Notes under the pieces: model-generated
Databases searched by the model: none
The model's input: the letters and a program-made list of their open reading frames with translations, nothing else
Told to the model about the DNA's origin: nothing
Program-made: the position numbers and the translations under genes
NCBI GenBank assembly: GCA_946407065.1
Contig: CAMJMQ010000010.1
Location: 1-64,000 of the forward strand
DNA length: 64,000 nt
Direction of reading: 5' to 3'
DNA from: an uncultured Clostridia bacterium
GTDB lineage: Bacteria; Bacillota; Clostridia; Oscillospirales; Acutalibacteraceae
Part shown: positions 46,792-56,091 of the stretch, in pieces
Numbering within the stretch: the stretch's first letter is position 1
How the letters are laid out: each line of letters begins with the position of its first letter

Positions 46792-47633
46792 GTGAGATCA
46801 TTAACGTAGACAGAGATACACTCAGAAAGCTCCAGCTCAAGGAGCTCGAGTCACTGGTGTATTTCGATGAATTCTGTAAAAAGCATGAGCTGACCTACTT
46901 TTTGCTGGGCGGCTGCGTGATCGGCGCGATCCGTCACAACGGCTTTATCCCGTGGGATGACGACATCGATGTGATGATGCCGCGCAGAGATTATGAGCGA
47001 ATGCTCAAGCTGTGGCAGCAACACGAGAGCAATGAGCGGTTTTTGATGCTCAAAACCGACGGCGACAGGGTATTCACCGGCAACAGCTTCGCGACGCTGG
47101 TCGATACCTCAGCGACGATGGTCAAAGAGAATCAAAAGGATATCGATGTGCCGCACGGTATCGTGACGGATGTTTTTCCGCTGGACGGTTGCCCCGACAG
47201 CAGGTGGCAGCGCTATTGGCAGTATTATCACGCGATGATGTACAGCCTGTATATCACCGAGGTAGTGCCCAGTAAGCACGGCGGACTGATCAAATTTGTC
47301 AGCTCTGTGCTGTTGAAGCTGGTGCCCTCGAGAGAAAGACGCACCAAAATCTGGAAAAAGCACGAGAAAAAGATGACCCGCTACGGCTTCCGCACCCATA
47401 AAAAGAGTACGGAGCTGTGCGCGGGGCCGGGATATATGGTCAACGAATACCCGCAAGAGGCGTTCAACGAGGTCATCTATCATGAATTCGAGGGCTTACA
47501 AATGCCGATCCCGAAGGGTTATGACGCCTATCTGAAAATGGCGTTCGGCGACTATATGGAGCTGCCACCCGAGGATAAACAGGTGCCGCATCATGATTTG
47601 GTGGCGCTGGATCTGGAGAAGCCCTGCCGATAG
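46788..47633 (+). CDS. LicD family protein
   Basis: 281-aa cytoplasmic nucleotidyltransferase-fold enzyme. The LicD core is GGCVIGAIRHNGFIPWDDDI followed by DVMMPRRDYERM, with metal-binding Asp residues. LicD proteins transfer phosphocholine or similar phospho-groups to teichoic acid or glycans. ATGA overlap with the GT2 gene; last gene of the yfhO operon. Confidence 0.88.
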   Translation: MSEIINVDRDTLRKLQLKELESLVYFDEFCKKHELTYFLLGGCVIGAIRHNGFIPWDDDIDVMMPRRDYERMLKLWQQHESNERFLMLKTDGDRVFTGNSFATLVDTSATMVKENQKDIDVPHGIVTDVFPLDGCPDSRWQRYWQYYHAMMYSLYITEVVPSKHGGLIKFVSSVLLKLVPSRERRTKIWKKHEKKMTRYGFRTHKKSTELCAGPGYMVNEYPQEAFNEVIYHEFEGLQMPIPKGYDAYLKMAFGDYMELPPEDKQVPHHDLVALDLEKPCR

Positions 47634-47792
47634 GGTGACAGGAATAATCCGAACCTGCTGAAAATGGCAATATTTCGGCAATTTTCGGCTTATCGATCTT
47701 GGCAGGCATAAGCTATTGACATTCATCATGCAAGGAGTATAATGGATGTCGGTTTCTATCAGATGAGCAACATTCATCGCAAATGAAGAGAC

Positions 47793-47818
47793 GGGAGGAG
47801 CAAGCCCCTCCCCTACAA
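47793..47818. repeat. Dispersed palindromic repeat, family B
   Basis: GGGAGGAG-CAAG-CCCCTCCCC followed by TACAA. It lies 22 nt upstream of the THF riboswitch. 47634-47792 shows nothing recognisable. Confidence 0.65.
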
Positions 47819-47839
47819 TCAGGCTTGGCAATTCATATT

Positions 47840-48035
47840 AACAGAGTAAAAGAATACGCGTTAAGTGTTTGCCGTACGGGGAGTTGACGGCAGAACGAAA
47901 GCGGCGCGCCGCTTTTTCAGTCAATGACTGACGCTTGATGAAAGCAACTAAAAATGCTTCAAAAAGCTGACACTTCAGTCTAAGACGGAAAAAGGGCACG
48001 CGTGCCCTGCGGTGTATTCTTTGCATCCCGCTGTT
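47840..48035 (+). promoter_or_regulatory. THF riboswitch with expanded P3 region
   Basis: The conserved blocks of the tetrahydrofolate aptamer are present in order: GCGTTAAGTG, ACGAAAGC, GCGGTGTATTC and TTGCATCCC. The P1 ends AACAG (47840-47844) and CTGTT (48031-48035) pair, and AGAATAC pairs with GTATTCT. The segment between ACGAAAGC and TGCGGTG, normally a few nt, is about 120 nt here and contains several hairpins, including palindromes GCGGCGCGCCGC and GGGCACGCGTGCCC. It controls the FolT-type S component 95 nt downstream. Confidence 0.85.
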
Positions 48036-48043
48036 GCATACGG

Positions 48044-48129
48044 AAACCTCCTTATGCGATAGAAGCAAGCAGATCATTGTAATTTTGATTTTACTGCTTG
48101 CCAAGAGATGCGCAAAGGAGGTCTTTTTT
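48044..48129 (+). promoter_or_regulatory. Ribosome-site-sequestering expression platform
   Basis: ACCTCCTT (48046-48053) is exactly complementary to the ribosome site AAGGAGGT (48115-48122). TGCG/CGCA and CAAGCAG/CTGCTTG pairs extend the stem. Six T residues follow, so the same hairpin could also terminate transcription. It connects the THF aptamer to the folT start codon. Confidence 0.7.
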
Positions 48130-48693
48130 ATGTCAATTATCAAAAAATTCGCCGATTCATCCAAGGAATTGACCCATGTACAGACGCTTGCGATTTGTGC
48201 GATGATGCTTGCGCTCAGGGTCATCCTCGGTATCTTCACCAATTTCACCCTGGCGATCATGCCGTTTGTTAAGATCGGATTCTCGTTTATCCCGATCGTG
48301 ATCACCGCTTATCTGTACGGTCCCGTCTGCGCGGCGATCGTCTCGGGTGCGGGCGATGTGCTGTCTATCATTCTCGCAAATCCGACCGCCTTCTCCATGA
48401 ACCCTGCTTTGACGGCATGCTATGTGTGGGAGGGCATCATCTACGGCGTCGTGCTGTATCAAAGTGAGTTCAAGCTCAAAGACATCATCATCGCCAAGGT
48501 CGCAACCTTATTGCTGTGCTCCCTGCCGCTGAATACGCTGATCCTCAGCGGGATGATGAATATTCCCTACTTTACGTTACTGCTCTATCGTGCTGCGGTA
48601 CTGGTACCGTTCGGCGTGATCGAGGTGCTGATCACACGGTTGATCAAGCCCCTGCTCAACAGGATCAAGGTTATTAATACTAAGTATCATTAA
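48130..48693 (+). CDS. folT: Folate-type ECF transporter S component
   Basis: 187-aa membrane protein with six hydrophobic segments. The ECF S-component pattern is seen in LAICAMMLALRVILGIF and YLYGPVCAAIVSGAGDVLS. With the THF riboswitch in front this points to folate/THF uptake (FolT). It would use the EcfA1-EcfA2-EcfT module encoded at 28.7-31.3 kb. The ATG at 48130 follows AAAGGAGG. The last codons (about NTKYH) and the TAA are contributed by the left end of a MITE-like element. Confidence 0.85.
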   Translation: MSIIKKFADSSKELTHVQTLAICAMMLALRVILGIFTNFTLAIMPFVKIGFSFIPIVITAYLYGPVCAAIVSGAGDVLSIILANPTAFSMNPALTACYVWEGIIYGVVLYQSEFKLKDIIIAKVATLLLCSLPLNTLILSGMMNIPYFTLLLYRAAVLVPFGVIEVLITRLIKPLLNRIKVINTKYH

Positions 48694-48835
48694 AACACTT
48701 TAACATTTATTGCGTTAAATTCCGCATAGCGGTGTTGTCGTCCTTGACATACGCCAGTATGCCTGCGTCCTCCGCCTTGCTCTGCGAAATTTCTCGCTAA
48801 CAAATTTGTTAAAGCGTTTAATGGATACTTAGTAT
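48677..48835. mobile_element. MITE-like element, 159 bp
   Basis: Ends ATACTAAGTATC and GATACTTAGTAT are perfect 12-bp inverted repeats that continue imperfectly through CATTAAA..CTTTAACA to about 30 bp. There is no open reading frame for a transposase. The interior shares TTGTTGTC-CTTGACA-like blocks with the 21331-21575 element. Its left end overlaps the 3' end of folT. Confidence 0.75.
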
Positions 48836-48847
48836 AAGACATAAAGA

Positions 48848-48876
48848 AAAGCACCTCGAAATGAGGTGCTTTTTTA
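48848..48876. terminator. Bidirectional terminator between folT and thrH
   Basis: GCACCTC/GAGGTGC stem with a 5-nt loop, flanked by A4 on the left and T6 on the right. A family B palindrome follows at 48879-48901. Confidence 0.8.
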
Positions 48877-48911
48877 TCGGGAGGAGATAGCCCCTCTCCT
48901 ATATTATATCA

Positions 48912-49511
48912 TTACAGAGCAGCTTTGATCAGGGTCAACAGCTCGTCATAGGTGTCGCAGGCGGGGATATCGGGATAATCCGCCTTGATGCTGTCGGGCG
49001 CACGGAACAGGAAACCCGCCTTGCTCGCTTGGATCATCGCGAGGTCGTTGAAGCTGTCGCCGGACGCGATGGTCTCAAAACCACAGGACTGGAGCGCGCG
49101 GACGGTGGTAAGCTTGGTTTTTTCACAGCGGAGCTTGTAATCGGTGATCTTGCCGTTTTCGTCTACAATCAGCTCATTGCAGAAGATCGCCGGCCAGCCG
49201 AGCTTCTCCATCAAGGGTTTGGCGAACTGGGAGAAGGTATCGCTGAGGATGACCGCCTGTGTGGTGGCGCGCAGCTCATCCAAGAATGCCTTTGCGCCGG
49301 GCATCGGGTCGATCTTCGCGATCGTCTCCTGGATCTCCTTGAGTCCCAGACCGTGCTGATTGAGGATATCCAGACGATATTTCATCAGCTTATCATAATC
49401 GGGCTCGTCGCGGGTGGTACGCTTTAGCTCCGGAATACCGGAAGCCTCGGCAAACGCGATCCAGATCTCGGGAACCAATACGCCTTCTAAGTCTAAACAT
49501 ACAATATTCAT
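48912..49511 (-). CDS. thrH: Phosphoserine phosphatase / homoserine phosphotransferase ThrH
   Basis: 199-aa HAD-superfamily enzyme closely matching ThrH: CLDLEGVLVPEIWIAFAE (nucleophile Asp), VILSDTFSQFAKPLM, and SGDSFNDLAMI (Mg-binding). It hydrolyses phosphoserine and can transfer phosphate to homoserine, linking serine and threonine metabolism. AAGGAAGG lies before the ATG. It is a single gene between two terminators. Confidence 0.9.
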   Translation of the reverse strand: MNIVCLDLEGVLVPEIWIAFAEASGIPELKRTTRDEPDYDKLMKYRLDILNQHGLGLKEIQETIAKIDPMPGAKAFLDELRATTQAVILSDTFSQFAKPLMEKLGWPAIFCNELIVDENGKITDYKLRCEKTKLTTVRALQSCGFETIASGDSFNDLAMIQASKAGFLFRAPDSIKADYPDIPACDTYDELLTLIKAAL

Positions 49512-49592
49512 AAGTATTTACCTTCCTTTTCGGTATTTGATTTACAATATCATTAAACTACAGACAGCGACTTTTGTCAAGCTATCAGGCAG

Positions 49593-49622
49593 AAAAAGAG
49601 CCCATCCGTGAGGATGGGCTCT
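49593..49622 (-). terminator. Terminator of the dockerin pullulanase gene
   Basis: AGAGCCCATCC/GGATGGGCTCT stem with a 4-nt loop and a T-run on the minus strand. Confidence 0.85.
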
Positions 49623-49634
49623 GATCATTTGTTA

Positions 49635-52600
49635 TCAGTTTTCAAGATCGGGATTGTAGTTGTAATATTTACACCAGTCACCGTTGTTCTTGCCTACCAG
49701 ATCATCCTGGATAACGACCCAAATCTCGGGATAATCGTCATACGAGATACCGACATTCTGACCGTCGACTACGCCGTAGTCCTTGGTCTGCGGATTGCCG
49801 TTATTGCTGATGATGAAGTAGTAGTTCAATCCACCCGGGATCGGGAAGGTAACATCATACCAGCCGTTTTCATCGGGATTGGACAGTTGCAGACCCGGCC
49901 AGCCATCGTAGCAGTTGATTGCCTGACCTGCGCCGTCATATGCCCATGCCCAGAGGTGGGGAGCCCAATCCTGACTGCCGCTGTGCTTGACGTGCATCTT
50001 GGGGCTCGCGACGCTGTAGGAATACCAGTAGGTGACAGTGATCTTCTTGTTGACGATACCGGAAGCGTTAGCGGGCATTTCGTCGAGCTTATAGTATGCG
50101 ATCGTCTGCGGAGAGGTGGTGTACTCCTGACCGTAGCGATACTTCTCAACCTTTGGGGTCGCGAGCGACTTAGCAGTACCGTCATCCTGTCTGCCGATAT
50201 AGCAGGTGGTGACAGTGTAGGTAGAGTCAATCATACCGGCAAGAAAACGCTGGAGCAGAGCGACATCAGCGATATCGGTCTCGCCGTCGTTGTTATAATC
50301 ACCGCGAGCAACATGATCCGCATCCAGTTTTTCCATATGAGCGTCATATCTCTGGAGAAGCGTTGCATCGACAAGGTCAACAACACCGTCGTCATTGATG
50401 TCGCCGTAAGGCGCTCTGAATCTTTCGGGAACATAATCAATGTAATTGAAGGTAACGGTCTGAGGCTCAGCGGTGAAGGTACCGGTAGTTTTGCCGTCAA
50501 CGGAGTCGAGCTCATATTCCATCGGGATGGAACCGTCAGCCTCAACGGAGTAACCCTCGCCGGGCTTGCCGATCAGGGTATTGGTGGAGAGGACCTTACC
50601 TGTATCTTTGTGAACGCTGTTGATCGTCAGAGTAGAGAAATCGGAACTGATCGCGCATTCTTCAAAGGTGTTCTTTTCAACCGCGATCAAAGCAGAGTAT
50701 GCGGGAACGGTAAAGGTTCTGCCCTTAACTTCGCCGAGGCTCTGTACGCCCGCGACCTGGTCGTTCGCGACGATGACCCACTCGGAGTTATCGGTAACGC
50801 CGGAGGTCGCCTTGGTGAATCTGTAGTTCTTCTCAATATTGGTGCCGTTGTAGATAACAGCGATCTTGCTCCATTCGCCCTCGGTCCTGTTATCGATGGT
50901 GTAGGCGATCGGGTTCACGGCTCCGGTAGCGGAGGTATCGAAATTATACTTGTAGTTGCCGCCGGCAGCCTCAGTGACGCTGGCGGTAAAGGGAGAGAAC
51001 GCCTTTCTCAGCTCGAACATACCTCTGTAGTAGGATACGATATCGGCGTTGGTCTTTAAGAGCGACCAGTCGATCATGTTCAGAGTTGCCGCGCTCTTAT
51101 AGGAGTTCTCATCGCCGTCCTTAGATCGACCCATCTCTTCACCCGCGAGCAGGAAGTCCATGCCCTGAGAAGAGCTGATGATCGCGCCGGCGAGCTTGTT
51201 CTGCTTGACTACGTCAGCAAAACGCTGGCGGTAGTTTGCGATCGTGCCTCCCTGATTTACATAGGCGAGCTTATCATAGAGGGTGTAGTTATCGTGGCAG
51301 GAAGCGTAGGTCAAGCACTGTTCGGGAGTGACCGCGTGCCATCTTGCCTTACCGACGGTATTGGCGCGGATACCGAAGTTGACGCCGGGCGCGGAGGTCT
51401 TGACGTTCTGTACAAAACCGCCCTCTTCCTTATGGAAGACATTACCCTTGATCGCGTCACGGATCTGGTCGTTGAAGAAGCCGATACGGGTAGAGAGCTT
51501 ATCAGAGTTGCCCTGCGTGGTCATGAAGGTCTCGGTCCCGGCGCAGGTGGTGGGATCGTAAACGGTGTCGCCTGCCCAGCCTTCGCCGTACATCACGATA
51601 CGGGAGTCGATCTCGTCCATGTCGTCACGGATCATGTTCATGGTCTCGCCGTCATGCACGCCCATCAGGTCAAAACGATAGCCGTCGATGTGGTATTCTT
51701 CTGTCCAGTATTTGAGCATTTCGCGCATATACTTACGATACATGGCGCGCTCGGAAGCGGTGTCGTTACCGCAGCCGGACTGCTGGCTGTAGCCGCCGTC
51801 AGCCGTCATGCGATAATAGTACTCGGGGACTGCCGCGGTGAAGCAGGAATCTACGGAATAGGTGTGGTTGTAAACAACGTCCATGATGACGCCGATGCCG
51901 GCTTCATGGAGCGCCTTGATCATCTGCTTACACTCGTTGATACGAACATTACCATCATAGGGGTTCGAGGAATAAGAGCCCTCGGGAACGCCGTAGTTCT
52001 TGGGATCATAGCCCCAGTTGAACTGAGTGGGATCGCCGGACTCGTCGATGGTCGCAAAGTCATACATCGGGTTGATCTGAACATGGGTCACACCCAGGCT
52101 CTTTAAGTAATCGATACCGGTGGAGATCACGCCCTCGTTGTCGAGGGTGGTACCGGTCTCGGTGAAGCCGAGGAATTTACCGCGGTTCGCGTCACTGACG
52201 CCGGAATTCGGAGCATAAGAGAAGTCCTTGACATGAACCTCCCAGATGATCGCGTCGGTCTGCTCGTCAGTGAAAACGTGGTTGTCGCTGTCCCAGCCCG
52301 CGGGGTCGGTGTTCTTCAGATCGACGACCATGGAACGGTCGCCGTTGACGCCGACTGCGTAGGAATAAACGTCCTGTGTCTCGACTGTTTTGGTGGCAGT
52401 TGATTTGTAAATGTGGTTGGGGTTGGTGATGGAGTAGGTGTAGTAGGTGTTGACGATATCACCGTCAACGGTGACAGTCCATACGCCTGTCCATTTTTCA
52501 CCGTCCATCAGCTTTTCCATCTCGACAGTGCCGAGATCCTGTGCGCCTTCTTCGTCATCGGAGCCGGTCGCATAGCGGTTGAGCTTGACCTCAGTGGCCA

Positions 52601-52808
52601 GCGGCGCCCACACCTTGAAGGTGGTGGCATCGGGGCTGTAGATCGCACCCAGCTCGCCGTCATAGGCATATTCCGCGTCCAGCGCCATAGCCGCTTCGCT
52701 GTAGGGGTTGGCAACGGCAGCGGAGGTGGAGACCATCGCTACGGATACCATCGATACAACGAGCATCACGCAAAGAAGCAGAGATATGATTCTTCTTGTT
52801 TTTTTCAT
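49635..52808 (-). CDS. Secreted type I pullulanase with dockerin and starch-binding module
   Basis: 1057 aa. Signal peptide residues 1 to about 30. An N-terminal CBM48-like beta-sandwich (about 45-170) precedes the GH13 barrel with the type I pullulanase motif NWGYDPKNY (264-272). Catalytic D380, E409 and D506 are in place; it cleaves alpha-1,6 branches of starch and pullulan. After the barrel come a MucBP-like module (about 727-792), a two-repeat dockerin (800-860), a second MucBP-like module (about 864-930) and a CBM26-type starch-binding domain (about 936-1050). The internal dockerin is unusual and implies cohesin-mediated assembly. AAGGAGG precedes the ATG. A paralogue is encoded directly upstream. 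Confidence 0.92.
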   Translation of the reverse strand: MKKTRRIISLLLCVMLVVSMVSVAMVSTSAAVANPYSEAAMALDAEYAYDGELGAIYSPDATTFKVWAPLATEVKLNRYATGSDDEEGAQDLGTVEMEKLMDGEKWTGVWTVTVDGDIVNTYYTYSITNPNHIYKSTATKTVETQDVYSYAVGVNGDRSMVVDLKNTDPAGWDSDNHVFTDEQTDAIIWEVHVKDFSYAPNSGVSDANRGKFLGFTETGTTLDNEGVISTGIDYLKSLGVTHVQINPMYDFATIDESGDPTQFNWGYDPKNYGVPEGSYSSNPYDGNVRINECKQMIKALHEAGIGVIMDVVYNHTYSVDSCFTAAVPEYYYRMTADGGYSQQSGCGNDTASERAMYRKYMREMLKYWTEEYHIDGYRFDLMGVHDGETMNMIRDDMDEIDSRIVMYGEGWAGDTVYDPTTCAGTETFMTTQGNSDKLSTRIGFFNDQIRDAIKGNVFHKEEGGFVQNVKTSAPGVNFGIRANTVGKARWHAVTPEQCLTYASCHDNYTLYDKLAYVNQGGTIANYRQRFADVVKQNKLAGAIISSSQGMDFLLAGEEMGRSKDGDENSYKSAATLNMIDWSLLKTNADIVSYYRGMFELRKAFSPFTASVTEAAGGNYKYNFDTSATGAVNPIAYTIDNRTEGEWSKIAVIYNGTNIEKNYRFTKATSGVTDNSEWVIVANDQVAGVQSLGEVKGRTFTVPAYSALIAVEKNTFEECAISSDFSTLTINSVHKDTGKVLSTNTLIGKPGEGYSVEADGSIPMEYELDSVDGKTTGTFTAEPQTVTFNYIDYVPERFRAPYGDINDDGVVDLVDATLLQRYDAHMEKLDADHVARGDYNNDGETDIADVALLQRFLAGMIDSTYTVTTCYIGRQDDGTAKSLATPKVEKYRYGQEYTTSPQTIAYYKLDEMPANASGIVNKKITVTYWYSYSVASPKMHVKHSGSQDWAPHLWAWAYDGAGQAINCYDGWPGLQLSNPDENGWYDVTFPIPGGLNYYFIISNNGNPQTKDYGVVDGQNVGISYDDYPEIWVVIQDDLVGKNNGDWCKYYNYNPDLEN

Positions 52809-52901
52809 GCATTTTCCTCCTTTTTGAAATGTTTAATGAAAAAAAGCTTTCAAAAGATATATATCACAAACACGTTTTACCGCATTTGTCACATCCGATC
52901 A

Positions 52902-55900
52902 TCAATCATCAATTTGGATCGACATCATCTTTTTCTTCTTCGATACGCGTCGAAGAATGATCACCGCGGCGACAATGACCGCTACGGTGCCGACAAACAC
53001 CAGAATGATCGCCAAAAGGTTGTTCTTGACAGAGAGCCAGAACGCCCGCTGCGGATTCTGATAATAAACGAGCACATTTACCTCGTTCTCGGAGAATACG
53101 GCGTTATCGTTGGAGATATCGTAGTATTTGTAACCATCAAACTCCATCTCCTCGACCTCGAGCCGATCGCCCTCGACGCCTCTGTAGGATTTCAGTGAGA
53201 GGATGGTGCCGTCATCCGCCAGATAGATCACGTTGGCGGGACAGGTGAATTCGGAATCACCGCCTTGCGTATCTTTTGCCTCTTTAAAGGTATAGACGAC
53301 TTCGATGGGATCCTTCGTATACAATCCCGCGCCGTTTTCGGGCAACTGATCCAGATCCAGCGAATATCCCTTGATGCCGGGGATCGAGGGAGTGTAGTAC
53401 TGCTGCCCGACACGGTTCGTCATCACGACCGTATTGGCGATCACCTTATTATCGGTATTGACGAATTTGACCGTCACCGTGGAGTATTCGCCCTTATACG
53501 CGACACAGCTGACATCGACGATATCGAACGCTTTGGAAAAGGTGCCGTTCAGTCCGGAATCGGAAAGAATATTATAGTTAAACAAAATCTCTGACGGCGT
53601 CGCCGCTACATACGATTCGTTTTTTGCACCGGTCAGTCGTTCTTCACAGACGACAGAACCCTCATTCGCCTTGTCCTTGTAACGGATATAGAGCAGACAT
53701 TCGGGTGCTTCCTGCTCGATATCGGCAAAGCTCCTGGCGTCCACCAAGACGCACGCGGAGGTAGCGGGCACGCTGACGGTGCCGCTCGCTTCACCGAGCT
53801 TGGATAAGCCGGCACGCTGATCGTCCGCCACGATCACCCAATCACCGTCGGGCAGTGATACGGTGGACGGCTTGGAGGGATCGCCGTTGAGGGCAATGAC
53901 AACAGACGGCATATCGGATCCCGTGACGGAATACGCAATCGTATTTTTGGAAGAACTTTCGAGGAACTGAAGCTCAGTGCGTTCTCCGGTGCCGTCACGC
54001 AGGGTGGGGATCGCCTTGCGGATGCTGATCAGGCCTTTATAGTAATCGGTCATAATGGTGAACCGATACCGTGACAGCCAGTCGATCTGATTGATCTCAA
54101 CCGACGATTGATACGAGTTTTCGTCACCCTGTTTGGTTCTGCCGAGTTCCTCACCCGCGAGCATAAAGGGCATACCGCGGGACATCAAGACTGTGGCGGC
54201 GGACAACTGATTCATCTTTAAAAGATCCTCACGCCGCAGGGTATATTTTCCGTCATCCTTGACAGAAGCGGTCAATTTATCATAAAGGGTCAGATTATCG
54301 TGACACGAAGCGTAGTTGACGCACTGCGCGGGGATGGACGCCCAGCCGTTGCCGGTGCCGTCGATCGCGTTGCGAACACCGCCTTTGGAGGAACCCTCCT
54401 GAACAAAACCCTTGCCGGACGCGTCAAAATTCGAGCCTTTGATCGCGTCACGACCGTTGTCGTTGAACGCGCCGATCCGTTTACTGAGCTTATCCATGTT
54501 GTCCTGATTTGCCAGAGTGACATTGGACGGGACGGTGGTTTTCATGTTCCACGCCTCACCGTACATGATGATGTGCTCACCGTCGGACAAAGCGTCCAGA
54601 TCCTTGCGGATGCCGTTCATGGTATCGACGTCCATCAAGCCCATCAGATCAAAGCGGAATCCATCAATGTGATATTCATCCGCCCAGTAGGCGACGGATT
54701 CACGGATAAATTTGCGCGCCATATAACGTTCGGTGGCGACGTCATTGCCGCACCCGGAGCCGTTCGACCATGTGCCGTCCTCATTGAAACGATAATAATA
54801 GTACGGCGCGATCTGATTAAAAAACGAATTCTCGGATTCGTAGGTATGGTTATAGACAACGTCCATGATGACGCCGATGCCTGCTTCATGGAGCGCCTGT
54901 ATCATTTGCTTACACTCGGTGATACGTGTTCTGCCGTCATAGGGATCGGAGGAATAGGAGCCCTCGGGCGCGTTGTAGTTCTTGGGATCATAGCCCCAGT
55001 TGTACTGATCGTCGATGCTTTGTGCCTCATCGATGGACGCGAAATCATAGAAGGGATTGATCTGTACATAATTGACGCCCAGTTCCTTGAGGTAGCTCAC
55101 ACAGGTCGAGGCGCTGCCCTCTTCACCGTCGAAAGTGGTATCTTTCTCGGTGAACGCGAGGAACTTGCCGCGGTTCTTCTCACTCACGCCGGAGTTTTCC
55201 GCCACGGAGAAATCACGCACGCTGACCTCCCACACGATCGCGTCAGAGGCTTCGCTCACACGCTTGAAGCTATCATTCGACCAACCCTCGGGGTCGGTAT
55301 CGCTGAGATCGACGATCATGCCGCGGTCGCCGTTCACACCGACAGCCTTTGCGTAGGGATCGACCACCTCATAGGTATTGTCCCCTATCGTGACCTTGTA
55401 GGTGTAGTACATGTTCTTGAAGTCGCCCTCAAGCGTCACATACCATGTGCCGACTGACTTGGAAAGGGTCATCGGCTTGACGGCGATGGTGTTGAAGCCT
55501 TCTTCCTTATCGGAACCTGTCTTATAGATACACACCTTCACATCGTCCGCCGTCGGTGACCAGAGCTTGAAGGTGGTGTAATCCTCGGTATAGGTCGCGC
55601 CTAAGTCGGAATCGCGATAGACCGTTTCATCCAGCTTTGCCGCGTACTTGGCATAGCCCAGCTTTTTTGGATCGGGCTTGGGCGGTTCGGTGGGTGGCGG
55701 CTTTGTGGGTTCTTCAGTAGGTTCTTCGGTTTCTTCCTCTGTGGGAGCCTCAGTCGGAGGCTCCGTGAGAGGCGCTTCGGCAGGCTCCTCCTCAACGACT
55801 TCTTCCGCCTCTTGCTCCGCCGGCTGCCCTTCTTCATCGGCGTAAAAACAAGTCGCCGTAACAGACAGAAGCAACAGCAAGGCTAAAATCAGTGAAATCA

Positions 55901-55916
55901 CACGTTTTAAGATCAA
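52902..55916 (-). CDS. Membrane-anchored type I pullulanase
   Basis: 1004 aa. A signal peptide (about 1-25) is followed by a Glu/Pro/Thr-rich stalk (26-85), an N-terminal beta-sandwich and the GH13 barrel with YNWGYDP (305-311). Catalytic D423, E454 and D540 are present. The C-terminal MucBP-like modules lead to one transmembrane helix and a KKKKMMSIQIDD tail, so the enzyme is tethered to the membrane rather than docked. The start is taken as a TTG at 55916 with GAGG 8 nt upstream; ATGs at 55958 and 55949 would place charged and polar residues before the signal peptide. It debranches starch at the cell surface beside its dockerin-bearing paralogue. Confidence 0.88.
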   Translation of the reverse strand: MILKRVISLILALLLLLSVTATCFYADEEGQPAEQEAEEVVEEEPAEAPLTEPPTEAPTEEETEEPTEEPTKPPPTEPPKPDPKKLGYAKYAAKLDETVYRDSDLGATYTEDYTTFKLWSPTADDVKVCIYKTGSDKEEGFNTIAVKPMTLSKSVGTWYVTLEGDFKNMYYTYKVTIGDNTYEVVDPYAKAVGVNGDRGMIVDLSDTDPEGWSNDSFKRVSEASDAIVWEVSVRDFSVAENSGVSEKNRGKFLAFTEKDTTFDGEEGSASTCVSYLKELGVNYVQINPFYDFASIDEAQSIDDQYNWGYDPKNYNAPEGSYSSDPYDGRTRITECKQMIQALHEAGIGVIMDVVYNHTYESENSFFNQIAPYYYYRFNEDGTWSNGSGCGNDVATERYMARKFIRESVAYWADEYHIDGFRFDLMGLMDVDTMNGIRKDLDALSDGEHIIMYGEAWNMKTTVPSNVTLANQDNMDKLSKRIGAFNDNGRDAIKGSNFDASGKGFVQEGSSKGGVRNAIDGTGNGWASIPAQCVNYASCHDNLTLYDKLTASVKDDGKYTLRREDLLKMNQLSAATVLMSRGMPFMLAGEELGRTKQGDENSYQSSVEINQIDWLSRYRFTIMTDYYKGLISIRKAIPTLRDGTGERTELQFLESSSKNTIAYSVTGSDMPSVVIALNGDPSKPSTVSLPDGDWVIVADDQRAGLSKLGEASGTVSVPATSACVLVDARSFADIEQEAPECLLYIRYKDKANEGSVVCEERLTGAKNESYVAATPSEILFNYNILSDSGLNGTFSKAFDIVDVSCVAYKGEYSTVTVKFVNTDNKVIANTVVMTNRVGQQYYTPSIPGIKGYSLDLDQLPENGAGLYTKDPIEVVYTFKEAKDTQGGDSEFTCPANVIYLADDGTILSLKSYRGVEGDRLEVEEMEFDGYKYYDISNDNAVFSENEVNVLVYYQNPQRAFWLSVKNNLLAIILVFVGTVAVIVAAVIILRRVSKKKKMMSIQIDD

Positions 55917-56091
55917 TTTAATAACCTCAAATTTGGCATTATTGTACATGGATATCATATCAAAAAAGATGTTGTATTTAATTCTCCATCAGAAATATAC
56001 TGATAATATTCGATATTTTTATCCTGAGAGCCGTCACAAAATTTTGTCAATTTCATATGATGTAATATCGAATACGGAAAAGAGGTAAAGT

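Noticed and set aside
49608..52106. Long plus-strand open frames opposite the dockerin pullulanase
   Set aside because: They mirror the codon pattern of the real gene on the other strand, lack ribosome sites and show no domains.
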